This document shows, in pieces, positions 41,027-50,687 of a stretch of 64,000 nucleotides of DNA. Each line of letters opens with the position of its first letter. The stretch's first letter is position 1. Where the stretch lies: contig CABYND010000002.1 in assembly GCA_902520195.1 (NCBI GenBank), positions 124,001 through 188,000 of the forward strand, written 5' to 3'. The stretch is from Halieaceae bacterium. Its GTDB lineage: Bacteria > Pseudomonadota > Gammaproteobacteria > Pseudomonadales > Halieaceae. Made by a program: the position numbers and the translations under genes. The notes under the pieces are model-generated. The model worked only from the letters and a program-made list of their open reading frames with translations, was not told the origin of the DNA and did not search any database.

Positions 41027-43279
41027 TCAGTCCGCCACCACTTCCAGGTGCGTCACCCGTTGATAGCCCTTCGGTAACTTACTGCCCCGGCGCCCACGCT
41101 CACCGCGGAAGTGCTCCAGCTCAGACCACTTGAAGTTGCGGTAGTGCCCACCTGATGTCACTTGAAGGGTATCGCCCTCAGTAACCACGCAGAGTCCGGC
41201 CACAAACTCCTCGCGCGCAGCGGCCCGTGCTGAGGGGATACCGATCAATTTGTTGCCCTTACCCCGCGCCATCTCCGGGAGATCTGCCAGCGGGAACACC
41301 AGCATACGGCCCTCGTTGGTGGCCACCACGACCAGGGGCTCTTCCCCTTGTGCAATGGCTGCCGGTGGCAGCACCTGCGCGCCCTTGGGCAAGGTGAGCA
41401 CCGCCTTGCCGGCCTTGTTTTTCGCCTGCAGCTGGCCGAACTGCACCACAAATCCGTAGCCGGCGTCGCTCGCCAACAAGTAGCGGTCTCCCTCTGCCCC
41501 GGTCAACAGGCCCTCAAAGGTGGCACCGGATGGCGGGTTGATGCGCCCGGTGAGGGGCTCCCCCTGACCGCGGGCCGAGGGCAACTGATGCGTGGGTAAG
41601 GTGTAGGCTCTGCCGGTCGAGTCGAGCACCACCGTTGGCAGGTTCGATTTGCCCCGGGCCGCAAAGCGGAAACCATCACCCGATTTGTAACTCAGCGCCG
41701 CAGGGTCGATGTCGTGGCCCTTGGCGGCGCGAATCCAGCCCTTTTCAGACAGCACAATGGTGAGCGGATCGGCCGTGGTAAGCTCAAGCTCACTGAAGGC
41801 CTTCGCTTCCTCGCGCTCGGTAAGCGGCGCCCGTCGGTCATCTCCGTGGGTCTCAACCACCGCTTTCAACTCGCGCTTAATCAATGTCTTGAGCCGCGCG
41901 TCACTGCCCAGGGTCTTTTTCAGCCCGTCGCGCTCTTCGGCAAGCTCATCCTGCTCGCCGCGGATTTTCATCTCTTCGAGCTTGGCGAGGTTACGCAGTT
42001 TCAGATCGAGGATGGCCTCTGCCTGCACATCGGAGATCACGAAGGTTTTCATGAGCACGGGTTTCGGCTCGTCCTCCTCGCGGATGATGCGAATGACCTC
42101 ATCGATATTGAGAAACGCAACGAGATAACCCTCAAGAATATGAAGCCGGCGCTCAACCCGTTCCAACCGGTGTTGCAAGCGACGCTTGACCGTCGCCTTT
42201 CTGAAGGCCAGCCACTCCTTAAGGATGGTGACCAGCGACTTCACCGCCGGCCGGCCGTTGATACCGATCACGTTGAGGTTCACGCGGTAGGTACGCTCAA
42301 GATCAGTAGTGGCAAACAGGTGGCTCATCACCCCGTCGAGATCAATGCGGTTGGACCGGGGCACCAGCACCAGGCGCGTGGGATGCTCATGGTCAGACTC
42401 GTCGCGCAAATCCGAGACCATCGGCAGTTTGCGGGCCTGCATCTGCGCCGCGATCTGCTCCAGCACCTTGGCACCCGAGACTTGGTAAGGCAGCGCGTGA
42501 ATCACGACCGCGCCGTCTTCGAGGGCATAGGCGGCCCGCACCCGTAACGCACCCCGCCCCGTCTCATAAAGTGTTTTGAGTTCATCCGCCGGGGTGATGA
42601 TCTCGGCTTCCGTGGGGAAATCCGGCCCCTTAATGTGCTTGCAGAGGTCTGTGACGGTTGCCTTGGGTGAGTCCAGCAGGTGGATGGTGGCCGCGACCAC
42701 TTCATTGAGGTTATGCGGCGGAATATCCGTCGCCATCCCGACGGCAATACCCGTGGTGCCATTGAGTAACAGGTTGGGCACCTGGGCCGGCAGCACGGTG
42801 GGCTCTTCGAGGGTGCCATCAAAATTGGGCTGCCAATCCACCGTTCCCTGGCCGAGTTCCGAGAGCAGCACCTCGGCGTAGGCCGTTAGCCGTGACTCGG
42901 TGTAGCGCATGGCGGCAAAGGATTTCGGGTCATCGGGCGAGCCCCAGTTCCCCTGGCCGTCGATCAGCGGGTAGCGGTAGGAGAAGTCCTGCGCCATCAA
43001 CACCATCGCCTCGTAGGCCGCGCTATCGCCGTGCGGGTGGAACTTACCGATCACATCTCCGACCGTGCGCGCCGACTTTTTGTATTTAGCCGAGGCTTTG
43101 AGTCCAAGCTCACTCATCGCGAACACGATGCGGCGCTGCACCGGTTTCAAGCCATCACCAATGTGCGGCAGGGCACGGTCGAGAATCACGTACATAGAGT
43201 AGTCGAGGTAGGCTTTCTCTGCGTAGTCACGCAGGGACAGCTGCTCAACGTCGACCGAGGGCTGCATCATGTCTGTCAT
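41027..43279 (-). CDS. parC: DNA topoisomerase IV subunit A
   Basis: The DNA-breaking subunit of topoisomerase IV. From the ATG at 43279 it has 750 residues; the track start (a GTG at 43327) lacks spacing for a ribosome site. The N-terminal domain has [11 protein letters not shown], the quinolone-determining [11 protein letters not shown] (Ser86 intact), and the catalytic Tyr126 in RYTESR. The C-terminal part carries beta-pinwheel repeats (GRGKGNKLI-type loops). parE is not in the window. It converges on the AhpA-like gene with a 12-base gap. Confidence 0.96.
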   Translation of the reverse strand: MTDMMQPSVDVEQLSLRDYAEKAYLDYSMYVILDRALPHIGDGLKPVQRRIVFAMSELGLKASAKYKKSARTVGDVIGKFHPHGDSAAYEAMVLMAQDFSYRYPLIDGQGNWGSPDDPKSFAAMRYTESRLTAYAEVLLSELGQGTVDWQPNFDGTLEEPTVLPAQVPNLLLNGTTGIAVGMATDIPPHNLNEVVAATIHLLDSPKATVTDLCKHIKGPDFPTEAEIITPADELKTLYETGRGALRVRAAYALEDGAVVIHALPYQVSGAKVLEQIAAQMQARKLPMVSDLRDESDHEHPTRLVLVPRSNRIDLDGVMSHLFATTDLERTYRVNLNVIGINGRPAVKSLVTILKEWLAFRKATVKRRLQHRLERVERRLHILEGYLVAFLNIDEVIRIIREEDEPKPVLMKTFVISDVQAEAILDLKLRNLAKLEEMKIRGEQDELAEERDGLKKTLGSDARLKTLIKRELKAVVETHGDDRRAPLTEREEAKAFSELELTTADPLTIVLSEKGWIRAAKGHDIDPAALSYKSGDGFRFAARGKSNLPTVVLDSTGRAYTLPTHQLPSARGQGEPLTGRINPPSGATFEGLLTGAEGDRYLLASDAGYGFVVQFGQLQAKNKAGKAVLTLPKGAQVLPPAAIAQGEEPLVVVATNEGRMLVFPLADLPEMARGKGNKLIGIPSARAAAREEFVAGLCVVTEGDTLQVTSGGHYRNFKWSELEHFRGERGRRGSKLPKGYQRVTHLEVVAD

Positions 43280-43413
43280 CGTAATGGGGCCCTCTCTGGA
43301 GGCGGCGGGCTCGGCGGTGTGGGTCACCCTGTAATCTCAATCGGGTTATCCTAACGCACCCCCGTGCGGGAAGACCACGTAACCAACGCTTTGATGGGTC
43401 GAGGAGACGCTCC

Positions 43414-43884
43414 ATGGCGCTCAATCCGGAAACGCTTCGCAATGAGCTGGTCTGGCGCTGGCGACACTTTGCGGTGTTCAGCGGGCCGGAGTGGCATCGG
43501 GTGCTGAGCCTGCGCACGGAGATATTCGTCGTCGAACAAACCTGTCCTTATCAGGAGGTCGACGAAAAGGATCCGCTGTGCTGGCATCTGGAGCTGACCC
43601 ATCAGGGCGCGCTGATCGGGACACTGCGGGTCTCGCCTCCGGGGGTGGCCTATGACGAATGCTCCATTGGCAGGGTTGCTATTCGCCAGGATTATCGGGG
43701 CCTCGGGCTGGGCCGGGACATGATGGACATGGCGCTGGCATTCTGTGATACACGGTGGCCGGCAGTGCGCCTCAGCGCCCAGGCCTATCTGCAACCATTC
43801 TATGAGTCACTGGATTTTTCGGTAACCAGCGAACCCTACCTCGAGGACGATATTCCCCACATCGAGATGTTGAGATCGCACTGA
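43414..43884 (+). CDS. elaA: GNAT acetyltransferase, ElaA-like
   Basis: A 156-residue GNAT protein. The ElaA-type start LRTEIFVVEQTCPYQEVDEKD is followed by IGRVAIRQDYRGLGLGRDMM (acetyl-CoA binding R/Q-x-x-G-x-G/A) and SAQAYLQPFYESLDF. The substrate is not known. It is divergent from parC and convergent with bipA. Confidence 0.88.
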   Translation: MALNPETLRNELVWRWRHFAVFSGPEWHRVLSLRTEIFVVEQTCPYQEVDEKDPLCWHLELTHQGALIGTLRVSPPGVAYDECSIGRVAIRQDYRGLGLGRDMMDMALAFCDTRWPAVRLSAQAYLQPFYESLDFSVTSEPYLEDDIPHIEMLRSH

Positions 43885-43920
43885 GTCTTTGGACTTAGGC
43901 TTTACAGCTCTTCAGCCTCA

Positions 43921-45735
43921 TCAGGCCGCGTTCCGCGACGCGCGCTTACGCTCGTGTTCGAGCAGCAGCTTTTTGCGCAGGCGAATACTGTCGGGAGTGA
44001 CCTCAACCAGCTCGTCTTCATCGATGAACTCGAGCGCCTGCTCCAGGCTGTGCAGCACTGGCGGCGTGAGAATGACGGCCTCGTCGGTGCCTGAAGCACG
44101 CACATTGGTCAGCTGCTTAGCTTTAGTGGGATTCACCACCAGATCATTACCGCGGCTGTGCAAGCCCATGATCTGGCCTTCATACACATCCACATTCGGC
44201 TCAATGAACAGGCGCCCTCGTTCCTGCAGGCTAAATAGCGCGTAGGCCAGGGTCTTGCCCGAGACCATAGAGACCAGCACGCCGTTGTTGCGCGCACCCA
44301 GCTCAGACTTGGCCACCGGTCCGTAGTGATCGAACACGTGAGTCATGATCCCTGAGCCCGAGGTTAATGTCAGAAACTGCGATCGGAAACCAATCAAGCC
44401 GCGGGCGGGCACGATGAATTGGAGACGGATCCGGCCGGCACCATCGGTAACAAGATTCTGCAGCTCCGACCGGCGCAGTCCCAGCTCTTCCATCACGCCG
44501 CCCTGATGGGCTTCCTCGCAGTCGATCACGAGCTGCTCATAGGGCTCACATAATTTCCCGTCGATTTCTTTCTGTATGACCTCGGGTCGCGATACACCGA
44601 GCTCAAAACCCTCGCGGCGCATATTTTCAATCAGCACCGAGAGGTGTAGCTCACCGCGACCCGAGACCTTGAATTTGTCGGGACTGTCGCCCTGCTCCAT
44701 ACGCAGCGCCACATTATGTATGAGCTCCCGCTCCAATCTTTCCTTGATGTTGCGCGACGTCACGTACTTGCCCTCGCGGCCGGCAAAGGGCGAATCGTTG
44801 ACCTGAAAAGTCATGCTCACCGTCGGCTCATCGACCGTTAGCGCCGGGAGTGCCTCGGGTGCGGCGGGGTCACATAGCGTGTCCGAGATATTGAGCGCGT
44901 CGACGCCGGTCACGCAGACGATATCCCCCGCCTCGGCACGGTCTGCCTCGACCCGCTCCAGACCCAGATACCCCATGACCTGGAGCACCTTGCCATTGCG
45001 GCTCTGACCTTCGCGATCCACCACCGCCACGGTAGTGTTGGGCGTTAACACACCGCGCGTGATTCGGCCGACGCCAATAACACCGACGTAGCTATTGTAG
45101 TCGAGCGCTGAAATCTGCAGCTGCAAGGCGCCGTCTGCGTTCACCTGGGGCGCCACCACCTTGTCAACGATAGCCTGAAATAGCGGCGACATATCCGCCG
45201 CCATGTCATCAAAGTCCTCGCCGGCCACACCATTAATGGCCGATGCATAAATCACGGGGAAGTCGAGCTGCTCCTCAGTCGCGCCCAAGGTGTCAAACAG
45301 GTCAAACACCTGATCGACCACCCAGTCGGGGCGCGCACTGGGGCGGTCGACCTTATTGACCACAACAATGGGGTTTAAGCCACGCTCAAACGCTTTGGCC
45401 GTGACGAAGCGGGTCTGGGGCATTGGTCCGTCCACCGCATCCACCAGGAGCAGTACCGAGTCCACCATCGACAACACGCGCTCCACCTCACCGCCAAAAT
45501 CGGCGTGGCCGGGGGTGTCGACGATGTTGATGCGATAGTCGTTCCAGTTGATGGCGGTGTTCTTCGCCAGAATCGTGATACCGCGCTCACGTTCCTGATC
45601 GTTGGAATCCATAATGCGCTCGGCGCCCGCATTCTTTCTGTCCAACGTGCCGGACTGCTGTAGCAGACAGTCCACCAGGGTCGTTTTGCCGTGGTCTACG
45701 TGGGCAATGATCGCGATGTTGCGGAGTGCTTTCAT
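43921..45735 (-). CDS. typA: ribosome-associated translational GTPase BipA/TypA
   Basis: A 604-residue GTPase of the EF-G family that acts in ribosome assembly and stress. G1 is [20 protein letters not shown]2 includes [11 protein letters not shown]3 is [15 protein letters not shown] and G4 is [10 protein letters not shown]. The C-terminal BipA-specific domain carries [16 protein letters not shown]-like sequence ([21 protein letters not shown]). In E. coli it is the divergent neighbour of glnA; here the GSII gene lies between them. Confidence 0.97.
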   Translation of the reverse strand: MKALRNIAIIAHVDHGKTTLVDCLLQQSGTLDRKNAGAERIMDSNDQERERGITILAKNTAINWNDYRINIVDTPGHADFGGEVERVLSMVDSVLLLVDAVDGPMPQTRFVTAKAFERGLNPIVVVNKVDRPSARPDWVVDQVFDLFDTLGATEEQLDFPVIYASAINGVAGEDFDDMAADMSPLFQAIVDKVVAPQVNADGALQLQISALDYNSYVGVIGVGRITRGVLTPNTTVAVVDREGQSRNGKVLQVMGYLGLERVEADRAEAGDIVCVTGVDALNISDTLCDPAAPEALPALTVDEPTVSMTFQVNDSPFAGREGKYVTSRNIKERLERELIHNVALRMEQGDSPDKFKVSGRGELHLSVLIENMRREGFELGVSRPEVIQKEIDGKLCEPYEQLVIDCEEAHQGGVMEELGLRRSELQNLVTDGAGRIRLQFIVPARGLIGFRSQFLTLTSGSGIMTHVFDHYGPVAKSELGARNNGVLVSMVSGKTLAYALFSLQERGRLFIEPNVDVYEGQIMGLHSRGNDLVVNPTKAKQLTNVRASGTDEAVILTPPVLHSLEQALEFIDEDELVEVTPDSIRLRKKLLLEHERKRASRNAA

Positions 45736-45977
45736 AACAAATCCGGGCTGAGGGAGGTGGAGGGGTGCGTCAGCGCGCGCGGAGTGTACACCAGCATCGG
45801 GAAATTGGTTCAGTAAAAAATGGCAAACCCTGCTAGGAAAATCTGCCCCCCGGACCCTCGATAATCCTTTTAAACGTCGACGAATTGCGGCCTTACCAGT
45901 AGCCTAGCGAGAAGATCCCGCTCAAGAGACGGCGCAAAGATGAGCAGGAAGTCACAGCACGATTTTTGCAGCACCAA

Positions 45978-46013
45978 AGAAAGCCCCCCTGAAGCGCTGC
46001 TTGAGGGGGGCTC
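45978..46013 (-). terminator. terminator of the GSII gene
   Basis: On the minus strand AGCCCCCC...GGGGGGCT forms a strong stem followed by TTCTTT, 22 bases after the glnII stop. The rest of the 299-base spacer to bipA holds only a likely bipA promoter region (TACACT box near 45785). Confidence 0.8.
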
Positions 46014-46034
46014 AAAACGAAACGGGAAGACGCC

Positions 46035-47045
46035 TTATGCAAGCGCCTCTTTAGTCGTTTTGACGATGGCCGCCGCAACCTTATAAGGGTCTGCGTTGGA
46101 CGCAGTCCGTCGATCCTCGAGTCTGCCAATCCAGCCATCCGTGTGCGTGGACACAGGAATCCTGATGGAGGCCCCTCGATCGGAGATGCCGTAACTAAAC
46201 GTATCGATGGACTGTGTTTCGTGATCACCGGTAAGCCGTTGATCGTTGTCTGCCCCGTACACGCTGATGTGCCGTTCGATATTTTTACCGAACTCCTCAC
46301 AGATCTTTGTGAACACAGCTTCCTCGCCCGCTGTCCTCATCACTTCGTTGGAGAAGTTGGCGTGCATGCCTGACCCATTCCAATCTAACTTTCCGAACGG
46401 TTTGGGGTGCCAGTTAATAGAGAACCCGTACTTTTCACCGACTCTCTCTAGAAGATACCTGGCTACCCAGGTTTCATCTCCAGCCCTCTTGGCGCCCTTG
46501 GCGAACACCTGAAACTCCCACTGGCCTGCGGCGACCTCGGCGTTGATCCCTTCCACGTTAATACCCGCAGCTAGACACATATCAAAATGCTCTTCGACGC
46601 ACTCCCTACCAAAGGCATTTCCCGCTCCCACGGAACAGTAGTAAGGCCCTTGTGGGCCTGGGTATCCGTTCACCGGGAATCCGGGAGGTAATTGCGTATC
46701 TACATCCCACAGGAAATATTCCTGCTCAAAGCCGAACCAGAAGTCATCATCGTCGTCATCAATGGTGGCCCTGCCGTTGGATACGTGCGGCGTACCGTCG
46801 GCATTTAGCACCTCGGTCATGACCAGAAAGGCGTCCTTGCGACCGGGATCGGGATAGATGGCCACCGGCTTCAACAAACAATCCGAACTGCTTCCGTCCG
46901 CTTGCTCTGTGGAACTCCCATCGAAGGACCACATAGGGCACTCTTCCAACGTGCCTCCAAAGTTATCTCGCACTTGGGTCTTGCTTCGCAGGCTTTGGGT
47001 TGGCTGATAACCATCGAGCCAAATGTATTCGAGTTTCGCTTTCAT
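46035..47045 (-). CDS. glnII: glutamine synthetase type II (GSII, eukaryotic-like)
   Basis: ATP-dependent synthesis of glutamine from glutamate and ammonia by the decameric GSII family. From the ATG at 47045 the protein has 336 residues, typical of GSII and far shorter than GSI. Signatures are KLEYIWLDGYQPTQSLRSKT, WSFDGSSTEQADGSSSDCLLKP, FWFGFEQEYFLW, the GINAEVAAGQWEFQV block and SYGISDRGASIRIPV. GSII lacks the adenylylation tyrosine loop of GSI, so it escapes that control. It is divergent from glnA and has its own sigma-54 promoter. GSII is scattered in bacteria (Rhizobiales, actinomycetes), and its insertion between bipA and glnA suggests acquisition. Confidence 0.93.
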   Translation of the reverse strand: MKAKLEYIWLDGYQPTQSLRSKTQVRDNFGGTLEECPMWSFDGSSTEQADGSSSDCLLKPVAIYPDPGRKDAFLVMTEVLNADGTPHVSNGRATIDDDDDDFWFGFEQEYFLWDVDTQLPPGFPVNGYPGPQGPYYCSVGAGNAFGRECVEEHFDMCLAAGINVEGINAEVAAGQWEFQVFAKGAKRAGDETWVARYLLERVGEKYGFSINWHPKPFGKLDWNGSGMHANFSNEVMRTAGEEAVFTKICEEFGKNIERHISVYGADNDQRLTGDHETQSIDTFSYGISDRGASIRIPVSTHTDGWIGRLEDRRTASNADPYKVAAAIVKTTKEALA

Positions 47046-47160
47046 TTTGAGTACGTCTCCGGACGGTGCATCACGATGCACAGTTCATTGCTTCGGTTAG
47101 TTTGTCGACAATGCATCCCCGACGCGTTGTTGTGCGCTGAGGCATTGCGTCTCTTTAACT

Positions 47161-47176
47161 CGCAAGAACCGTGCCA
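47161..47176 (-). promoter_or_regulatory. sigma-54 promoter of glnII
   Basis: The minus strand reads TGGCAC-GGTTC-TTGCG, with the GG and GC of the -24/-12 elements at correct spacing, about 115 bases upstream of the glnII ATG. Confidence 0.8.
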
Positions 47177-47236
47177 GCACAAGCGTGTTTTAAACGCCTG
47201 ATATTCGGTTAGTTTCCATTGAAGCCCTGCATTGAG

Positions 47237-47253
47237 CGCACCATTAGAGTGCG
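47237..47253. promoter_or_regulatory. candidate NtrC site between glnII and glnA
   Basis: CGCACCATTAGAGTGCG fits the NtrC half-site pattern GCAC-N7-GTGC. It lies about 60 bases upstream of the glnII -24 box and about 150 bases upstream of the glnA one, so it could serve both promoters. A weaker copy (GCACCATAATCTGGC) follows from 47269. Confidence 0.55.
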
Positions 47254-47400
47254 TGACGACCGTAAAATGCACCATAATCTGGCAAATTTGCCGTCTGAGA
47301 CCTTATAATCGGGCACGGTAGTCGGCGGTTGCGCCCTCTGAAGGTCAATAACGGTGCAAACACATGACACACCGACGCAGTACAAGCGTTGTGCGCCAAT

Positions 47401-47416
47401 TGGCACAGCGCTTGCA
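47401..47416 (+). promoter_or_regulatory. sigma-54 promoter of glnA
   Basis: TGGCAC-AGCGC-TTGCA is a near-perfect -24/-12 element, 82 bases before the glnA ATG. It overlaps the dyad TGTGCGCCAATTGGCACA (47390-47407). Confidence 0.85.
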
Positions 47417-47497
47417 AGTAACTCTCACCCATGAAGCGCACAGGCACTGATCGATTTTAGAGCCTGGCGCGCGTCGGGCGCCATCGAGGAAAGCACT

Positions 47498-48904
47498 ATG
47501 TCAGAGCATACGCTCAGCTTGATAAACGACAATGACGTCCGCTGGGTGGACCTCAGATTCACTGACACCAACGGGAAAGAGCAACATGTCTCCATCCCCG
47601 CGAATGTCGTAAATGAAGATTTCTTCGAGGCCGGCAAGATGTTTGATGGCTCGTCCATTGCTGGATGGAAGGACATTAACGAGTCCGACATGATTCTGAT
47701 GCCCGATGACAGCACCGCCATCCTCGACCCCTTCACCGACGATCCGACTGTGATTCTGCGCTGCGATATTGTTGAGCCCGCCACCATGCAGGGCTATGAC
47801 CGCGATCCCCGGAGCATTGCCAAGAAGGCCGAGGGCTATCTGACGTCAACCGGTTTCGGCGACACCGCGTTCTTTGGCCCAGAGCCAGAGTTCTTTGTGT
47901 TCGAAGACGTGAAGTGGCATGCCGACATGAGCGGCGCGAGTTATGAGATCAACGCTGAAGAAGCGGCATGGTCCTCAAACCTCGACTTTGAAGATGGCAA
48001 TACGGGTCATCGTCCTAGAGTCAAAGGCGGCTATTTCCCGGTGCCGCCGGTCGATTCACTGCATGACATCCGTGCCGCTATGTGTGCCGCGATGGAGCAG
48101 ATGGGTCTCGACGTCGAGGTTCACCACCATGAGGTGGGCACCGCAGGTCAGTGTGAGATCGGCATCAAGTTCAACACTCTGGTAACCAAGGCAGATGAGG
48201 TGCAGATCCTTAAGTACTGCGTACTCAACGTCGCCCATGCCTACGGCAAGACAGCAACCTTTATGCCCAAACCACTAGTTGGCGACAACGGTTCCGGTAT
48301 GCACGTTCACCAGTCGATCGCCAAGAGCGGCGACAATACCTTTGCCGGCGACGGCTACGCGGGGCTGTCTGATACCGCGCTGTACTATGTCGGCGGCATC
48401 ATCAAGCACGCGCGTGCGCTGAACGCCTTCACCAACGCCTCCACCAACAGCTATAAACGTCTGGTGCCGGGCTTCGAAGCACCCGTAATGCTGGCCTACT
48501 CCGCACGCAACCGATCAGCATCGATTCGTATCCCTTACGAGCCCTCACCAAAGGGCAAGCGCATTGAGGTCCGCTTCCCTGACCCCACCGCCAACCCCTA
48601 CCTCGCCTTTGCGGCCATGCTGATGGCGGGCATCGACGGGATTCAGAACAAGATTCACCCGGGCGATGCGGCGGACAAGGATCTTTACGACTTGCCGGCA
48701 GAGGAAGCAGCGGATATCCCAACCGTCGCCTCCAGCTTGGAAATGGCTTTGGATGCGCTAGAGGCAGACTGCGACTTTCTGACCGCGGGGGGCGTCTTCA
48801 CGGATGACATGATCGAGGCCTACATCGAACTCAAACGGGAAGAGGTCGAGCGTCTGAACATGACCACTCACCCCGTCGAATTTGATATGTACTACTCCGT
48901 CTAA
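47498..48904 (+). CDS. glnA: glutamine synthetase type I
   Basis: The dodecameric GSI-beta enzyme of ammonia assimilation, 468 residues, as in E. coli. Signatures are [39 protein letters not shown]-type metal and ammonia site ([12 protein letters not shown]), [14 protein letters not shown], and the adenylylation loop with Tyr397 in LYDLPAEE, so the classical GlnE control is expected. AGGAAA precedes the ATG. Its sigma-54 promoter and the NtrBC genes downstream give the usual nitrogen-regulated unit. Confidence 0.98.
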   Translation: MSEHTLSLINDNDVRWVDLRFTDTNGKEQHVSIPANVVNEDFFEAGKMFDGSSIAGWKDINESDMILMPDDSTAILDPFTDDPTVILRCDIVEPATMQGYDRDPRSIAKKAEGYLTSTGFGDTAFFGPEPEFFVFEDVKWHADMSGASYEINAEEAAWSSNLDFEDGNTGHRPRVKGGYFPVPPVDSLHDIRAAMCAAMEQMGLDVEVHHHEVGTAGQCEIGIKFNTLVTKADEVQILKYCVLNVAHAYGKTATFMPKPLVGDNGSGMHVHQSIAKSGDNTFAGDGYAGLSDTALYYVGGIIKHARALNAFTNASTNSYKRLVPGFEAPVMLAYSARNRSASIRIPYEPSPKGKRIEVRFPDPTANPYLAFAAMLMAGIDGIQNKIHPGDAADKDLYDLPAEEAADIPTVASSLEMALDALEADCDFLTAGGVFTDDMIEAYIELKREEVERLNMTTHPVEFDMYYSV

Positions 48905-48932
48905 GTGTATCTGTCGGCAAAAAACGGCCACC

Positions 48933-48959
48933 AAAAGAGCCCGCCACAAGGGGCTTTTG
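48933..48959 (+). terminator. terminator after glnA
   Basis: AAAAGAGCCC-GCCACAAG-GGGCTTTT: a G/C stem with flanking A- and T-runs, 30 bases after the glnA stop. It would separate glnA from the ntrB-ntrC transcript, at least partly. Confidence 0.65.
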
Positions 48960-48983
48960 TAGGTTTGCGCGGCAAGACCGCTT

Positions 48984-49000
48984 TGCACCAAATTGGTGCA
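48984..49000. promoter_or_regulatory. NtrC binding site upstream of the DUF4124-ntrB-ntrC genes
   Basis: TGCACCAAATTGGTGCA has perfect 8-base arms around one base and fits the NtrC consensus (GCAC-N7-GTGC). It lies 54 bases before the DUF4124 gene. In E. coli a similar site over the glnL promoter lets NtrC limit its own synthesis; the same is likely here. Confidence 0.8.
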
Positions 49001-49053
49001 TATGGGGTGTTTGTGCCGTCTAATTCTTCGCAGAACCTAATGGGACGTCAACA

Positions 49054-49587
49054 GTGACCCGATTGAGTCCACAAACCAAACGGTGGCAGGCGATCAATTG
49101 GTTGCTGACCGGAGTCATCTGTTTGGAGCCGGCGCACACCACACTCGCGCAGCCGGTTTATAAATTCACGGATGCGGATGGCAACGGCACCTTTACCGAC
49201 ACACCGCCGCTCTCAAGCGGCGGCACGATTGAGGAGCACGCCGTCCACGCGCCCAATACGGCCGAACCCACAGAGACGACCCGAGCCCCCGCCACACCTG
49301 TTGAGGTAGAGGAGCCCACTCGCTACGACACGCGGATTGTGACGCCGGCCGATAACGCCACCATTCCGATGGGGCCCGGCAACTTTGCGATGCAGGCTGC
49401 GCTGAATTCGCGCCTGGCGCCCGGTGAAACCCATCAGCTGTTGCTCGATGGTGACCCCGTCGGTGCCCCGCAGCGAATCGCAAACTGGCAGCTCGCAAAC
49501 GTGTACCGCGGCGAACACCAGCTGCAAGTAGTCCGCCTCGATGCGAGTGACGCCCAGCTCGATGCATCACCTGCGAGCACGGTGTAA
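49054..49587 (+). CDS. DUF4124 periplasmic/secreted protein
   Basis: A 177-residue protein with a probable signal peptide (WLLTGVICLEPAHTTLAQP) and a DUF4124 segment (VYKFTDADGNGTFTDTPP) directly after it. The rest is a linker rich in Pro, Ala and Thr and a beta-rich end (MQAALNSRLAPGETHQLLLDGDPVG). Its GTG start at 49054 follows the NtrC site. Proteins of this type are found beside glnA/ntrBC in related genomes, but no function is known. Confidence 0.8.
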   Translation: MTRLSPQTKRWQAINWLLTGVICLEPAHTTLAQPVYKFTDADGNGTFTDTPPLSSGGTIEEHAVHAPNTAEPTETTRAPATPVEVEEPTRYDTRIVTPADNATIPMGPGNFAMQAALNSRLAPGETHQLLLDGDPVGAPQRIANWQLANVYRGEHQLQVVRLDASDAQLDASPASTV

Positions 49588-49618
49588 GTGATGCGACCCA
49601 CTGTGAACAGGTAACAAG

Positions 49619-50686
49619 ATGGCTGCTGAATCCTTGATGGACCTCTCTGCCGACTACCATCTCGATCTACTGGCGACCGGGGTCATTCTGCTGGACGCTA
49701 ATCTACACATTCGCGAGCTAAACCTCTCGGCAGAGAACCTGCTCGAAGTCTCTGCCAGTCGGGCATTGGGGAGTCCTCTCGAAGAACTGCTCGATGAATC
49801 CAACGAATGGTACCCCCTCCTTTATCAGGCGCTGGCCGATAACTACCCCATGGTGCGCAGAGCGATTCCGCTCACTACTCGAACGGGGCAGGAGCGGACC
49901 GTCGATCTGACGCTGAGTCCCATTGCGGGGAAAGTCAGCTCCCGCTGTCTCTTGGTAGAGATGACCATGATTGATCGACTGCAGGCCATCAGCCGGGATG
50001 AAAGTGAGTGGCAGGCGCAGGCCACACTGAAAGAAATTATGAAAGGCGTAGCACACGAGGTGAAAAACCCACTGGGTGGGATCCGCGGCGCTGCACAGTT
50101 GCTGGCAGGGGAGCTCGCCAACCCCAATCTGCAGGAGTACACCGACATCATCATCTCTGAGGTCGACCGGTTGCGCACGCTGGTTGACCGCATGTTGGGC
50201 CCAAAAGAGCGCCTGGAATCGGAGCCCACCAACATCCACGAAGTGACGGAGCACGTCCGGCATCTAATCGAGGCCGAGGCGAAAGGCGGTCTCAGCATAG
50301 AACAGGACTACGACCCCAGCCTGCCCGACTTTCTGGCCGACGCGGGGCAGCTCACTCAGGCCGTGCTGAATCTGGTTCGCAATGCCTGGCAGGCCTGCGG
50401 GGATGGCGGGTTGATCACACTGAAAACTCGGGTGTATCGACAATTCACCGTCGGTGGCAACCGGCACAAGCTGGTGTGCGCACTGCACATATCGGATAAC
50501 GGCCCGGGCGTTCCTGACGATCTGCTCCCTATGCTGTTTCTACCGATGGTCACCGGGAACGCAAAGGGCACCGGGCTCGGACTGTCGATCGCACAGCGCA
50601 TCGCCAACCAACACGGCGGATTGATTCAGGTGCAGAGCGTACCCGGCGATACCTGCTTCACCCTGTTATTACCCATGGAGACCTGA
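49619..50686 (+). CDS. glnL: nitrogen regulation sensor histidine kinase NtrB
   Basis: A 355-residue soluble kinase/phosphatase that controls NtrC in response to PII. It has an N-terminal PAS domain (about 12-120), then the H box VAHEVKNPLGGIRGAAQLL with His146, an N box (NLVRNAWQAC), and the G boxes DNGPGVPDDLL and TGLGLSIAQ. There is no membrane span. The ntrC gene starts 1 base after its stop. Confidence 0.96.
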   Translation: MAAESLMDLSADYHLDLLATGVILLDANLHIRELNLSAENLLEVSASRALGSPLEELLDESNEWYPLLYQALADNYPMVRRAIPLTTRTGQERTVDLTLSPIAGKVSSRCLLVEMTMIDRLQAISRDESEWQAQATLKEIMKGVAHEVKNPLGGIRGAAQLLAGELANPNLQEYTDIIISEVDRLRTLVDRMLGPKERLESEPTNIHEVTEHVRHLIEAEAKGGLSIEQDYDPSLPDFLADAGQLTQAVLNLVRNAWQACGDGGLITLKTRVYRQFTVGGNRHKLVCALHISDNGPGVPDDLLPMLFLPMVTGNAKGTGLGLSIAQRIANQHGGLIQVQSVPGDTCFTLLLPMET

Positions 50687-50687
50687 G

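Noticed and set aside
41714-42547. 277-codon plus-strand ORF opposite parC
   Set aside because: Composition (many His, Leu, Arg) and phase mirror the parC codons; no recognisable family.
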